DNA of 64,000 bases from Areca catechu (lineage: Eukaryota > Streptophyta > Magnoliopsida > Arecales > Arecaceae): NCBI GenBank assembly GCA_021397845.1, contig JAHSVC010000034.1, forward strand, positions 4,549,213 to 4,613,212. Reading direction: 5' to 3'. Position 1 is the stretch's first letter. Each line of letters starts with the position of its first letter. Position numbers and translations under genes: made by a program. This document shows, one piece after another, positions 12,256 to 25,748 of the stretch. The notes beneath the pieces are model-generated. The model was not told the origin of the DNA. It made no database searches and was given only the letters and a program-made list of their open reading frames with translations.

Positions 12256-15200
12256 TGAAAGGAAATAGCAAGATGAAATTAATTAAAAATCTTGATAGAA
12301 GCAATCTATGAAACTATTTCATAAACGAGTATCCAAATTAATTAAAAATTACACCTAAGGATCTCTCTAAGATACTGATTAGAATTTCATCATATGAACT
12401 TATATCTAAATCAAAATAAAATTAGAAGAGAATTGATTTAACTTGATCGCAATCCTTTCCTTCTTGAATTGGGGTGGATCAGTAGATGTTCGGGATTCCT
12501 GTTAGAGCCACGCACATGCCTGGTCTTTGCTGGTGTCCACATAGAGATAATGCTGATCAACTCCCCGAGGCCTCCAGAGTGCTAGCTCCTTGTAGGCCTC
12601 TCCTTTAACTTGGATCTAACCTCTCTCAAGAAGATCTCGGAGAACAAGGCTATAGCCTTTGTTGGCTTCGCGCGAACCTTTTGTGCAATTGGATGGAACT
12701 TTTTGTTGAACACTAAGGAAGGGGGAAACTTTTTCTTCCCCCCTTCTACTCTTCTAAACTCTCAGATCTGGGAGCTTTTGGCATGGAACAAGAAGAAAAA
12801 TGGGAAGGGAGCGATAGAAGTGATGTTTGTTGCGGCAAGATCTTCTCACTCACACAAAGTAGCACATATACCCCTTTTTTTATTCCTTAAATGTTTGTCA
12901 CACAAACATCCAACCACCACATCATGCCTCATCTAGATAAGGACTTATGTTGATTTGAAACAAATTCAATCAAATAAAAAGTGGGTAAATAAGAAGGATT
13001 TTGTGATGAGAAATATATTAACGATAAGAAAAAAGGTTATGCGCCGATCTCTTCACTAGAGTTTTTGTTGCACAAAAATAAAACCCCACACCCCATGATC
13101 TAATAAATCCCACCATAAGAGAACCTAATTTAAATAGGAACTTGAGATTAGAATAGAACTTATCAAGATGAAGAGATGGAGACCAGAGAGGAGGGACACC
13201 AACCCTTGGCACCCTCTCTCAAATCTTTTGCGCACGCCATCCTTCTCATCACAAATCACTGTACAATCATAATTCCTATGCCATATAAAGAGAGTTTAAG
13301 CCTAATTCAATTAGGTTTGGGTGTTCTAAAACATTTGGATCTAATTTGTTCAAATCAAATCAAAGTGGACCTGATTCGAATTGAATTTGAAAATATTATC
13401 AACTCTATTCCAAATGGAATTGAAATCCATGTCCAACTTGGATAATTAAATCTAATTAGACTCAAATTAAGTAAAGTCCAATTATATTAAATCTCATTAA
13501 ATTAATTAAGACTTGATCTATAATTAATTAAGTTAAATTATATTACAACTCTTGCAATTAAGTCTTTGCTGTTAAATTAATAGGTGCTAAAATTAGCAGC
13601 TGCTAAATTTGTAATCCTTGCAAAATTAATAGTTACTAAATTTAATACAAGTCTTACTGATCAAGTCAAGTCCCTTTTATGTATGACCCTCAAGATTTAT
13701 TCTATTTGGTAGTGAGATATACTATGATCTCTGTTTATCATCGGAACTCTTTCGATAAATCGAAATAATTCCAGGTCAACCCTAACAGTATCGTTGTTCA
13801 AAAATAATCCAAATGAGTTTCTACAATCCATCGTTGATACATAGCAGTATCTAGTAGCAACCTAGCAGAATAGAAGGATGAATCCCTAGGTATTGTTACC
13901 ATGTGATTAAGTTTCTTTATTGAGAGTCCTGATAGGATGCAGGTCATGGAATCTCGTCAAACCCTAAGCATCCATCATAAGCTAAACTTAGTTGTCTTGA
14001 GCCCAATTATGATTCCCATGAAAACTTCTTTCCATTATCATGCTTTATAGCCAAAGACCAATGACTTAGCTGAAAGGAAAACTAGTAGCGAGCATGCTTT
14101 CTATTTAAAAACTTTTTCAAAATAACATGCAGCGGAAGCATTATCGAGAAGATTAACATTAATCTAAGCATGCTTTAAAACTTTTCTATGCTACTTATCC
14201 CAAGATCTTGCATGAATGATTAATATAAACTATGAAATCATGAATTTATGCATGAACATTTCAAAGCAACATATCCATATATGTAAAACCATACCTCGTA
14301 TGAAGTGGAGACGCTCTCCGACGCGAAATATCCAAGAGGAGGAAGAAGAACTCTACTTAGCTGCACGTGTCTGGCCTCTACAGGTGGTTCACACACCAGG
14401 GCTCTTTCAAAATCCACTTCCACTCCAGTGCTAGCTTGTTGTGGAACGATTTGATCGGAACTCCTTCTTTCTTTCGATGCCGGACTCTCCGAATGAATTG
14501 AAGAAACTCAAGAGATGGAGAATGAGTGGTTGGAACCTTCCCAAACACTCAATCCTAAGACCTAGATCACTAGGTACAAATATGCACACTCTTCCTCAAA
14601 AATCTCACACCCATAAAACTAGAACTTTTCCTAGTTTCTTCCCTTTCTTCCTTTGATTTTCTAGCATTTCTTTGCTGATTTTTTCCTTAATTTCGTCGTC
14701 CTCCCATTTCAGCCCATTAAGTAGTTGGAGAGGGAGAGTGAGAGTGGGGAGTTATAGGTGTGGTAATGGGTAGTTATGGGGAGTTATGGTCATGGGAAGT
14801 TACATAACTCCCCAAAACTGAATTTAAACTTATTAAAATTCAGATTAATATCTTAATTAATTTCAGTTCATAACTGAAATCAATGGGTCAAGTGTGCATA
14901 CATTGGTTCAACCGATTGTACCCAAACCTATTTTGAACAAATCCTATTTGATTTGTTCCAGATTTTTATAGCTCAATCAAATTGGGCTATCAAGTAATCA
15001 CATTACTTAATTCACCTCCATGATCACCAACTATTAGTGAAAATTTCATGTCACAACCTTTTGTGACATCAAGTGTCTACACTTGCGAAATCAACAAGTG
15101 TCGACACTTACACAAGTGTTGACACTTTCAAAAATATCAAGTGTCAACACTTGGATAAAGAAAAAAAACCCCTTTTCTCTGTGAGTCCACGAATGATTCC

Positions 15201-16757
15201 CAATCGTTCTCCGATCACTAGATCAGTAGAAAACCCCTATGGTGTGTGACCCCATAGGTTCGAACACTAAGCTGGTAGCACTGGAACATTTCCAATACCA
15301 GTCAAAGTCATCATCTAGCAATGACACCTGACGTCCGGATAGGTCGAAGTTGCAGAGCAACGATCAAGAACCATTAGATATGGAAACCTTGTAATTAATC
15401 CTTTGACCTCAATGCTCAGGAAGACTAGGGTTAAACTGCCCAACCATAAAGTCCATCAACAATGTGTCTCAACTCACAAGTCCTGTAACACTTTACAGAG
15501 ACTACCTTGGCCAAGATTTTGCTAAAATGAAACACAGTAAGATATCTGCTCCAAACACTTTGGAGGGGTCAATCCCATCTTGATCCGATCACCGCTACAC
15601 GAGTACTTAACTGTACCCAGAAACCTTCTGTCCCTGGATTAGAAATCTAGATAGTCCAGTACCAAAGTACAGTGAGTTGCTCGCAAGCTACAATGACGAT
15701 CTCATGTCTGAGGGGATAACTACGTCCATATCAAAACTCTAGGCAGAAAAAAGTACAGACGGATCACGTTCGATGAAATATCAAACACAACATCTGCATG
15801 CCATACCAGTGTCTCTGCACTCCTGGTTAAGAGGACAACCAACGACTATGGCACACAACGACCTATACTTGATATACTATCATCCTGAAATAAGTGTATC
15901 ATTTGGTCGCGAACAATTTTAGGACTATATGATATATTCTCTCTATATCACATACAAATAGTCCTAAGGACTTCATCACTCAAGAACTCATTACAGAAAG
16001 ATGAATAGTGATGAACTGCCAGAATAAACATTTTATTCAATAATAAATTTATATACAATTACATCAAATGTACAACTATCTACAGTAGAAATTGGCTTTG
16101 GGACACATTTCCCAACATTAGCCTCTTAGGTCGTTTAGGACTACTCTTCAACTACTAAGATCGATAGATTCCTTATAGCTACATTCCCAACTTCTACAGC
16201 GAACCTACTTAAGCCAACTTATACACAATGCCCCAAATGGCTAGAGGTCATGTTATATGCTTGCCAAACTGTAGCAACCCCAACTGTAAGTGATTGAGAT
16301 GCTGCAGGTTAAGAAACTATGCATACAACTATAGCATCAAGAAGTCACTAATGAGTGAATAGACATTTATGTGATTTCTCATCTTTAGTCATGTTCAACA
16401 CTATTATTCTTTAATAATTACCTACACTCTCACTCAAGTATTTCTATACTATAGACTCGAGATTTGTCTTTTCCAAATAGAAGTGATCCATGCATTGATC
16501 TTGATAGATCGATCACCATCTTCATGATGGTCCAATGATCGAAAGCATTAGAAGTTAATCTATAATGACACATCTCAATTCTTAATTTTAAGAACATATG
16601 TCATTATTTATTAACTCCATGGATACTTCATAGATACATAAAATATGAATGAAAAAAATCTAATTTTATTGATAAAAGATTTGATTAAGTATAAATGATG
16701 ACCCAAAAAATTATAATATATCAATCAAATTGACTTCTAGGATATACACATCCAACA
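12256..16757 (-). repeat. C2 3' LTR (left), interrupted by a solo LTR
   Basis: It aligns with 21977-24448 in two blocks, 12256-14070 and 16118-16757. Shared landmarks include ATGAAACTATTT near 12310, the TCTCAAATCTTT region near 13220, and a GATCGATCACCATCTTCATG block near 16506. The gap is exactly filled by the solo LTR and one copy of its TSD. Confidence 0.85.
14071..16117 (-). mobile_element. Solo copia LTR nested in the C2 LTR (TSD TTAGC)
   Basis: The 2047-bp unit starts TGAAAGGAAAAC and ends TTTCCCAACA, flanked by TTAGC at 14066-14070 and 16118-16122. It interrupts otherwise continuous homology with the right C2 LTR, which shows an empty site there (about 23810). It has no internal coding region, PBS or second LTR, so it is a solo LTR left by recombination. 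Its end sequences resemble C2 LTR ends, suggesting a related copia family, and the orientation is inferred from this. The cluster 15071-15152 holds four variants of the palindrome AAGTGTCGACACTT. Confidence 0.88.
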
Positions 16758-16770
16758 ATCTTCCACTTAT

Positions 16771-19700
16771 ACTAAAGCCAATTATTCACATACCTAAGTC
16801 CCAATCTTTTAAGATGGCTTCTATCTTCTACTAGCTCAATTGCTTTATCAATGGATCTACCATGTTATCCATGAAGAGTCCCCATTTTTAAGATGGGCTT
16901 CTATCTTCTACTGGCTCAATGCTTTATCAATGAATCTATTATGTTATCCATGAAGTCAACTCTCTTCACCTTGACTACTTTTTCTCAAGGTAGTCATGTA
17001 TAATATGGAGCTACTGCTCGATATGCTTGGATTTTTGGTGAGACATGGGCTTTTTAGTGAGGGCTATAGCACCATTATTGTCGCAGTATAATTGGATGGC
17101 ATCACTCCGAGCTTCATAACAAACTTCTTATACTAGAATGCTTCATAACTTTCGAGACAGCAATGTACTCGGTTTCCTGTTGAATCTATAATGAGGGGTT
17201 ACTTGCAACTCTTCTAGCTGGTAGAACTACCATTGCAAAAAAAACATAATTTGATATAGACTTATTTATCAGGATTAGACATAAAGTTTGAATCAGCATA
17301 TCCCTCAACACGCAACTCTGAATTTACTCTAAAGATCAAGAATAAATCTTTAGTCTTTCTTAAGTACTTAAGGATGTTCTTTATAGCAGTCTAGTGCTCT
17401 TCACCTAGATTTGCCCGATACCTGCTCATAACACTTATAGCGAGGGCTATATTAGGTTTGTGTACATAACATGGCATACTGAGGTCTAATTACTGAAGCA
17501 TAAAGGATCTTCTTATTCACTAAATCTCCTCAGGTATGCTAGGATACAACTTCTTGGAGAGACTAATACCATGCCCAAAGGAGACGAGTCCCCTCTTAGA
17601 GTTCTCCATGCTGAACTTTTTCAGCACTTCCTTTATGTATATTTTTTGTAATGTGTCAAGCATCCAATTTAGTCTATCTCTATAAATTTTAATTCTCGGA
17701 ATGTATGATGCTTCATCTAGGTCTTTATGAAAAATTCCTTGGATAACCAACTCTTGATCGAGGTCAGCATGGAAATATTATTTTGAATAAGAAGTATAAA
17801 TCCACGTACAATATGAGAAATGTCATGGCCCTCCCCACTGACCTTCTTCTAAATACAAGGCCTTTTCTCATTCTTGATGAAATAAATAATTTGATCGTAT
17901 GATTGAAATGAGTGTTCCAACTCCGAGAAGCTTGTTTTAGCCCATAAATGGACCTATGCATCTTGTAGACTTTGTGATCTTTATCACTGGAAAGGAAATC
18001 CAGGGTTACTGCATATAGATATCTTCCTCAAGATATTCATTACGGAATATCATTTTCACATCTGCTAAATCTCATACTCATAAAATGCTGCAATAGCAAG
18101 TAGTGTATGGATGGATCTTAGCATAGTACTAGCGAAAAGGTATCCTGATAGTCAATGCTTTCAAGCTGACTATACCCCTTTACCACTAGCCTAGCTTTAT
18201 AGGTCTTTACCTTGCCATCTGCATATATCTTTCTTTTATAGATCCATTTATATCCAATGGTTACAATACCCTCAGGTGAACCATTAAGGTTCAGACTTTG
18301 AGTATAATGAGTCAATTTCTGACTTCATAATACTCCAACTATTTTTGAAGTCAATATCTAGCTTATCTTGTTATAGGTCTTAGGATCAACTACTTGATCC
18401 CTTTCTCCCACTAGGAATACTTTCTCTATATCTTCTGTAAGCATACCTAAGTATCTTTCAGGGGGTGAGAGACCTTGCTAGACCTATGAGGTAGAGGAGT
18501 GGAGCAACACTAATGGCTCAGCTAGAATAGGTTCAATAGATTCTATGGCACATTGTTTAATAGAGACCTTCTATTTTAGTTCAATTTGCCTCCCACTGCC
18601 ACCATCTTGGTTAAAAATAATTTTAAGAATATGACATTTCGGCTCATAGTTACATTGCTATCCTTTGGAAAATAAAAATATTATTCTAATGACTCTTTAG
18701 GATACTCGATGAAATGAGCTCTCATAAACCTATCTTTTAACTTATTTGCCTGTTGCATTTTGACATGTGTCAGACATTTCCAAATCCTAATATGACCAAG
18801 ACTCGTTTTTTACCATTTCACATCTCATATGGTGTTTTAGGAATGGATTTAGAGGAAACCTATTTAAATATAAATCATAGTAAGTAGGGTGCACCCCAAA
18901 GATATAAGAGTATATCAGTAAAGCTCATCATGGATCGGACCATATCCAATAAGGACTATTTCTCCTTTTTGATATCCCGTTGAACTGAGACATACTAGGT
19001 GGAATCCATTATGAGACAATGTCATTGTTCTTGAGATAACCCAGAAACTCTCTACTTAGGAATTCCCTCCTCGATATGATTGGAGAACCTTAAGAAATTT
19101 CTTGTTTGCTTCTCTATTTCATATCAAATTCTTTAAACTTTTCAAATGCTTCAGACTTATATCTCATAAGAAACACATACCCGTATCATGAGCAATCATC
19201 GATAAAAGTTATGAAGTATTGATAACCATCCTTGGCTTGCACATCTAATGACCCACATATAACAGTATGTATCGGACAGGTACCTTAGTGGCTCTCTTCC
19301 CATGTCCACAAAAGGTAACGGCCATCTTTTCTTGAAGGCGGGATTCATAAACTAAAAATGAATCAGAATTGAATGGATGAAGGATACCATCCTTCTTCAG
19401 TTTGTTTATCCTATCCTCACCATATGATCAAGTCTTAGGTGCCTCATATGCTTGTGGTTAAGGTCATCTCTATGTCTCTTATGATCTATGGCACTCACAA
19501 TTGCTCATTAACATTGACTGACTCATCAGCATGCAATTGGTGGAGACTATCAATCATAAAGCTATGTGCAACCAACTTATTTTTCAAATAAATGGAGCAG
19601 TAATATTTATAAAATTGAAAAACTATATTCTTCCTGTGCTAATATAGATACAAAAAATCAAATTTCTGCTAGCAACATATATATAGTAACAATCTCTAAG

Positions 19701-19960
19701 CATTAAATAATAACTAGATGGTAATCGAAGAAAAGTAGGTTCTAATAGCAACAACTGTAACTCTTGCAGCATTACTAACCCAAAGAATCACTTCTCCTTC
19801 CCTTAACTTTCTACATTCTCCACCCCTACATTGAAGTGCACAAATGAGCACTAGAACCAAAGTCTATGATCCAACTAGAAGTAGAAGAAACCGTTAGGTT
19901 TGTTTCAACAATGAGCATATTTGACATACCTTCGAAAAGTATGTTAGCCCTTTTCTTTAG
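16771..19960 (-). pseudogene. C2 copia pol remnant (protease, integrase, RT, RNase H) on the minus strand
   Basis: Reading right to left: protease-like SSAHLCTSM near 19840; the gag-pre-integrase region around 19480-19700; integrase 18600-19450; RT with KWIYKRKIYADGKVKTYKAR near 18240, KARLVVKGYSQLESIDYQDT near 18190, IYGLKQASRSWNTHF near 17930, and FLILYVD near 17815 (the second Asp of YVDD is replaced by Leu); then SKKLYPSIPEE near 17530; and RNase H to about 16800. Many stops and frameshifts. The RNase H end contains a local ~75-bp duplication (16808-16950). The order is that of Ty1/copia. Confidence 0.85.
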
Positions 19961-21962
19961 GCTCTCCAAGTATATAGAATTTCTTGAACTCTTCAAGGTC
20001 CTTTTGTATCTTGGTCTAAGATATATCCTAAACTTCAGGCCAGTTCCTTTGATTGGATTCGATCAAATAAATAGACTCAAGCTTTGGGCTAAGGGAATTG
20101 AAGCTAGCATAATATCTGAACAGAGAAAAGATTCTAGTTTGATGTTTGTACTTAATCAATTATTTGTTTTAGGATCTTTAAGAAATAAATAAAAACTTTC
20201 ACTATTTTCTTGGATCTCTCACACTCCTTAGTGGAAATGCAAAAACCCCTATGCGACTAGGGTTCTTGGTAGATACTGTGGTCCCCTAATCTATATGTAT
20301 CTCATCTAACAGTTATTAGTAACATGCAAACCAATAAATGGACAATTCTTATCCAATACTTTTCAGCATGTTGCAATGACTTGGTATTTAAGTCATGTGG
20401 AGTCACCTAATAGTTATTGTCCACACTCCTTAGTTAAGTCTAATTCATCATTCAATATAAAAGTGAAGTCATCATTGGATCCCCACCTAACAATTATTGG
20501 GCCCAACTCCATCTTTATCTTACATCATCTCATGCTAATTGAATGGTTGCACCTCTTGATACAATTGAACCACTATATCCAATCGAGAACAATCAATACT
20601 AAGAGATGCCCATAGTTCTACAACAGTGGAAGACCTATTAACTTAATATTTATGAGAAAGTTTGGGTTTAGGTCTCATCTAATAGGTCAGCATATCTCAT
20701 GTTGATTAATCCAATTAAGTAGCACTCTCATGTTTGACTTAGCCAGATTAGGTCAGCAAATCTCATGTATGACTAACATAGCTTAGGTTAGCCCATCTTA
20801 CATTACATCTTACTCACCAAGTTTGGGTTAGCACATCTCATGTCTGACTTACCTAGTTTGGATTAGTACATCTCATATTTGACTAAACCTAGTTCATATC
20901 AGCACATCTTATATTTGACAAACCTAGGTGGCATAGGTAAACTTGAATCAACAAGCAATCTAATTCAAAATTTAATCAACCAAGTTGCCAGGTAAGTAAG
21001 ATTATAGAAGGGTTTCCAGCTCTTCTCCTTTTCTTTGACACCAACTGAGTTGGCGAGGTAAGAGAATGACCCCAATAAAAAATCATGATTAAGACTTACC
21101 TTAGATACCAATTGGTCAATAAGAATTGAATAGGTCAGCCTAGTAACTCAGGCTATCCACCAAGCTGAATTAGATCTTAAATTGATCAATTCATATGAAG
21201 TGTGAATCTATATGACCAAACTAAATCCAGGCATGATTTCAAGCCCCTTTAATTTAATCCTAATCAACCATTAATTAGATTCGATCAATTGCTCAAAATT
21301 GAAATAGAGTTTTAGCTGATCTAATCAAATTCCTAATGTATAGTCTAATCACCGACCTAATATTCTACCCATACCCTCATATACAAACTAAAAATCTAGA
21401 TTTTAAAAATAATTTTAAGATAAACTTAAGTGCATGAAATTAATGGTTTATGATCTTGAATTGTTTTCAAATCTAAACCTACTTCATATATTTCATATAT
21501 ATTGTTTTAGATCAAACCGATTAACACATCTCATGTATTAATTTTTAGATCTAAAATATAAAAATCATATATATCATATGTAAATTAGATCTAAATTTGA
21601 TTAAAATATCTTTCAAAAATCAGTTTATACCACAGTAGGACAACCTTTGTACTATAGAGGTAAAACCTAAAGCAAGACAACCTTATATTACTTTAATGTG
21701 ATCCTTAATTAATCAATTTTAGGTCTAAATTAGAATCAAGATATATCACATATATCACAAAAGTATTATTAAAGTTATTGATTTTAATTTGAAAATCCTT
21801 TCAAAACTAATCAAACTAGTGCTAGGACAATCTTTGCACTATAGGGGGTTAATTTATAGTGGGACAACCTTATATCAGCATAGATTTGATCAAAACCAAC
21901 CCTAATGTTTGACATGAAGAGGATTCATATCTAAATCTAATCATGCATGTTAGATTAACCAA
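19961..21962 (-). other. C2 gag/leader region, mostly unrecognisable, with short repeats
   Basis: The end of gag is visible next to protease (minus strand KYIE-like and VETNLTVSSTSSW near 19880-20000). Beyond about 20200 I cannot follow a Gag protein. 20676-20935 contains about six degenerate ~35-bp units (see separate entry). 21620-21870 contains two or three copies of a motif AGGACAACCTT.GCACTATAG. The rest is AT-rich and unassigned. Confidence 0.5.
20676..20935. repeat. ~35-bp tandem array inside C2
   Basis: About six units share TTAGGTCAGCACATCTCATGT and TGACTAACCTAG-like halves, spaced about 35 bp, with one longer unit. The copies have diverged, indicating an old array in the 5' internal part of the minus-strand element. 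Confidence 0.75.
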
Positions 21963-21975
21963 GGCTCTGATACCA
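21963..21975 (-). other. C2 primer-binding site
   Basis: GGCTCTGATACCA on the + strand is the reverse complement of TGGTATCAGAGCC, one base from the right LTR start. This fixes the element's orientation as minus. Confidence 0.92.
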
Positions 21976-21976
21976 T

Positions 21977-24448
21977 TGAAAGGTTTGGAGGTGCTATGTA
22001 TGCATAAAATCAATAGGATTTCTAAAACCTTGATGGGAGCGATATATGAAACTATTTTATTAAAGAGCATGCAAATTAATTAAAAATTACATGTAAGGAT
22101 CTATCTAGCATGCTGATTATAATTTCTTCATATAAAACTCATATCTGAATCAAATAAAATTTAGAAGAGGAAATTGATTTACCTTGATTGCATTTTTTTC
22201 CTTCTTCTTGAATCGCGTCGAATGATGAATGTCGGGGTTCCTGTGGAGCCGTGCATGTGGCTGGCCTCTAGGTATCTATACAAGGATAACATTGATTGAC
22301 TCTCTGAGGCTCTTAGAGTGCTAGCTCCTTGTAGGCCTCTCCTCCAGCTTGGATCTAAACTCTTTTTAAGAAGATCTGAAGAACAAGTTATAGCATTTGC
22401 AGCCTTCGCATAATCAGATAGAACTTTTTCTCGGATACTAAAAGAGGGGGAAACTTTTTTTCTCTCCTTCTACTCTCTCTAAGCTCTAGATCTGGGGTTT
22501 TTGGCATGGAACAAGAAAGAAAAAATGAGAAGGGGTGGTAGAAGTGATGCGTGTTGCGATAAGATTTTCTTAATCACACAAAGTAGTGCATTCCCCTTTT
22601 CTTCATTCCTTAAACGTTTGTTGCAAAACATCTGCCCACCACATTATGCTTCATCTAGATAAAGAATTATCTTGATCTAGAACAAACTCAAATCAAAATA
22701 AAAAGTGGGTGACAAGAAGGATTTTTGTAATGAGAAATAGATTAGCAATAAGAAAAAAGGTTATGCGCTGGTCTTCTCTTCACAAGGGTTTTTGCCATAC
22801 AAAAATAAAATACCATGCCCCATGATATGATAAATCCCATCCTAAGAGAACCTAATTCAAATAAGAACTTGAGATTAGGATAAAATTTATCTAGATGATG
22901 AGATAGAGACCAAGAGAAGAGGCACCTAAACCCTTGGTGCCCTCTCTCACATCTTTCGTGCGTGCCATTCCTTCTCATCACAAATCACTGTACAATCATA
23001 ACTTCTATGCCATATAAAGAGAGTTAAGTCTAATCCAATTAGGTTGGGGTGTTCTAATATATTTGGATCTAATTGGTTTAAATCAAATCGAATTTGAGCC
23101 TAGTTCGAATTGAATTTGAAAAGGCTATCAACTCTATTCTAAATAGGATTGAAATCCATGTCAAACTTGAATAATTAAACCCAACTAGACTTAAATTGAG
23201 TCAAGCTCAATTAAATTAAATTCCATTTAAATTAATTAGAACTTGATCCATAATTAATTAAGTTCAATTATACTATAATTTTTGTAATTAAGTCCCTACT
23301 GCTAACATAAGTAGTGTGCTAAAATTAGTAGCTACTAAATATATAATCCTTACAAAGTCAGTAGTCACTAAATTTAATCCAAGCCTTGATCAGGTCAAGC
23401 CTTTTTTATGTGTGACCCCTCAAGTTCTATTCTATTAGTAGTGAGTCATACTATGATCTATATCATAGTATCATCAAACTCTTTGATGTATTGGAACAAT
23501 TCCAACTTAACCTAACATGGATGTTGATCCAAAAATAATCCAAGTGAGTTTCTATAATCTACCCATGATACCTAGTAGTATGTAGTAGTAATCTAGTAGA
23601 ATAGCAGGGAATACAGGATGAACCCCTAGGTGTAGTTATTGTATGATCAAATTTTTTTATCGAGAGTCCCGATAGAATGTAGATCATAGAATCTCCTCAA
23701 ATCCTAAGCATACATCTATACTATATTTAATCGGCTCAAGCCCAATCATAATTTTCATGAAAACTCCTTTTCATTATTATGTACTATGGTCATAGATACA
23801 AGGACTCAATTTTTAGGTCGCATAGAACTATTCCTAATTACTAAGGCCAATAGGTACCTTTAGGTACATTCCTAATTCATACAGCGAACCTACTATAGCC
23901 AATATATACCACAAGACTTCGAATGGCTAGGGACCATGTTTATATACTTGTCAAGCTAAGTAACCCCAACTATGAGTGACTGAGATACCGTAGGTCAAGA
24001 AAATACTCATACAACTACATTATCAAGAAATCATGAGGAGTGAGTAGACATCTATAGACTTCTTATTTTTTGATCAGATTCAGTATCGTTATTCTCTAAT
24101 AATGACCTATACTCTACTCCAGTGTTTCTATATTATAGACTTGAGACTTGTCTACCTGAAAGAGAAGTAATCCATGCTTTGATCTTGATTGATCGATCAC
24201 CATCTTCATGATGATCCAATGATCGGGAGTATTTAGGAGTTAATCCATAATGATACATATTTCAAATTCTCAGCTCTTGAAAATATGTGTCATGATCCAT
24301 TAACTCTATGGATGATTCATGGATATATCAAACATGAATGGAAGAAAAAATCCATTTTATTGATAAAAGATTTGATTAAGTATAAATGATGATCCAGAAA
24401 TTTATAATGTATCAGCTAAATTGGCTTCTAAGACATAAACATCCAACA
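21977..24448 (-). repeat. C2 5' LTR (right), 2472 bp
   Basis: It begins TGAAAGGTTTGG and ends AACATCCAACA on the + strand. It is homologous over most of its length to the left LTR and, for its right 1.1 kb, to the C3 LTR (25835-26725). No coding content. Confidence 0.88.
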
Positions 24449-25626
24449 CAGAGAGCTTGTAAAAATTATAATGGTCAAAGTCACACTAAGGAGAACAAAG
24501 CTTATGCATTGACAAAAACTCTTTCTAGGACATGTTTCACAGATGTGTGAATTGATGGGTTTGAAAGATAAAGCTGAGTTCACAAGAACTTTGGAGCACT
24601 AAGAAGAGGAATGTAAGCATAGGTTGGTGCCACAAAGTCTAGGAAAGTTTAGAAAAGGAGCCATGGAAGCCTAGAAGTCAATACCAAGGAGAACTAGAGC
24701 CAAAAGTCTAAGACTTAGCATCAGTAGGAAAGTAGTCGGCATGCATGCCAACTACTTTGAAGATTTACCATGTTGTACTATCAGGTAGTCGGCTATCATG
24801 CCAACTACCTGAACTAGCATTTGTATGTTGGTTTCTGGCATCAATAGTTGGCATGATAGCCAACTATTGAGGGCTAGATGTTCTGTCTAGCATCAATAGT
24901 CAGCTATCATGTCAAACTACCTAGGAGATTTTACACATAATGGTTTTTTTCCATGGGTTTTTAGATCGATCTCGATCCTAGGACTTGGAGCTTAGGTCTA
25001 TGGATCTCAAAGTGCTAATCCAAGTATTTGGATTAGGCATTGAGCCTAAGGGGTGAGTGCATGACAAGACATAGGTGTACATAGACTTAGGGGGTGCAAT
25101 CATGTTAGATTAGCTATTTGGAGTTTTTGTTGAGTTGGGCTGACTCAATTTATATAGATATATATACAATGTAAGTTAGGTCAAGGATGAAATGCAATCA
25201 GAAAAACTCTTTCTCCCAAAATGCATGCCTCTCTTCCTTTCCTTTCTTCTATTCTCATGAATGCTAGGTTTTCTTCTAGCATGGATTCTGTTAATCCAAG
25301 CTTTTGCATTTGTTCTTCCTGGCTTTTGGTTAATCTCTAGTTTCCACATGTTGTCAGTTTTTCCCAATAGATAAAAATTATATACTTTGGTGAAATACCT
25401 ATAAACTTTAGTTGAAGTTCCCCATTAGAAGAGAGATGTTTACTTCATTAAAGGATTCTTGAGGTTGTTATTAAAATTCTCATTTGTAAATCATTATTTA
25501 TTTATTTATTTAGTTAACAATTATGAATTTAAAAAAATATTAGAAATTAGTCTTTTCTTTCATTTTTTTTTTTGAATAGAGAGGACTCCATCCTTTGGGC
25601 CTATAAATAGCTCCTACTCTTGATCT
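24449..25626. other. Unassigned segment with palindromes and a TATA-like site
   Basis: I recognise no protein. 24725-24930 has four imperfect palindromes of the type TAGTTGGCATGATAGCCAACTA. Around 25150 there is a TATA-rich run (TTTATATAGATATATATAC) and near 25600 a second candidate (CCTATAAATAGCTCC). These suggest LTR promoter remnants, possibly of more than one copia-type element. No LTR boundary could be set. Confidence 0.35.
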
Positions 25627-25738
25627 TGTTGAGATTCATTACCAAGTTCCACTCCAATTAGAACCATAATTTAATTGGTCATTAGTTTTGATGTCTTTAG
25701 AATTTTACTTAATTATGTCTTGTGTATCATATTGTTGG
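25627..25738 (+). repeat. R1 5' LTR fragment
   Basis: TGTTGAGATTCATTACC and about 95 further bases match 33981-34090, including ATTAGTTTTGATGTCTTTAG and CTTAATTATGTCTT. Homology ends where C3-type sequence begins. Confidence 0.7.
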
Positions 25739-25748
25739 ATTCGTTAAA

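Larger units (their letters stand above)
12256..24448 (-). mobile_element. C2: Ty1/copia retrotransposon with ~2.45-kb LTRs, minus strand
   Basis: Two long direct repeats, 12256-16757 and 21977-24448, both start TGAAAGG and end TCCAACA on the + strand. On the minus strand the element therefore begins TGTTGGA at the right. The reverse complement of a Met-tRNA primer site (GGCTCTGATACCA, 21963-21975) abuts the right LTR, and a purine tract (minus strand AGTGGAAGAT, 16758-16770) abuts the left one. Pol motifs lie on the minus strand between them. After removal of a nested solo LTR the left LTR is about 2450 bp against 2472 bp for the right one. Flanks GAGAA and CAGAG/GAGAG do not give a convincing TSD. 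Confidence 0.88.

Noticed and set aside
12610..12936. 108-codon ORF in the C2 left LTR
   Set aside because: Corresponding right LTR region (22370-22690) has stops, so the frame is not conserved.
19866..20192. 108-codon + strand ORF
   Set aside because: Opposite strand of the gag-protease junction of C2, where the minus-strand reading has real copia motifs.
21963..21975. Possible tRNA fragment
   Set aside because: It is a 13-base primer-binding site next to an LTR, not a tRNA gene.
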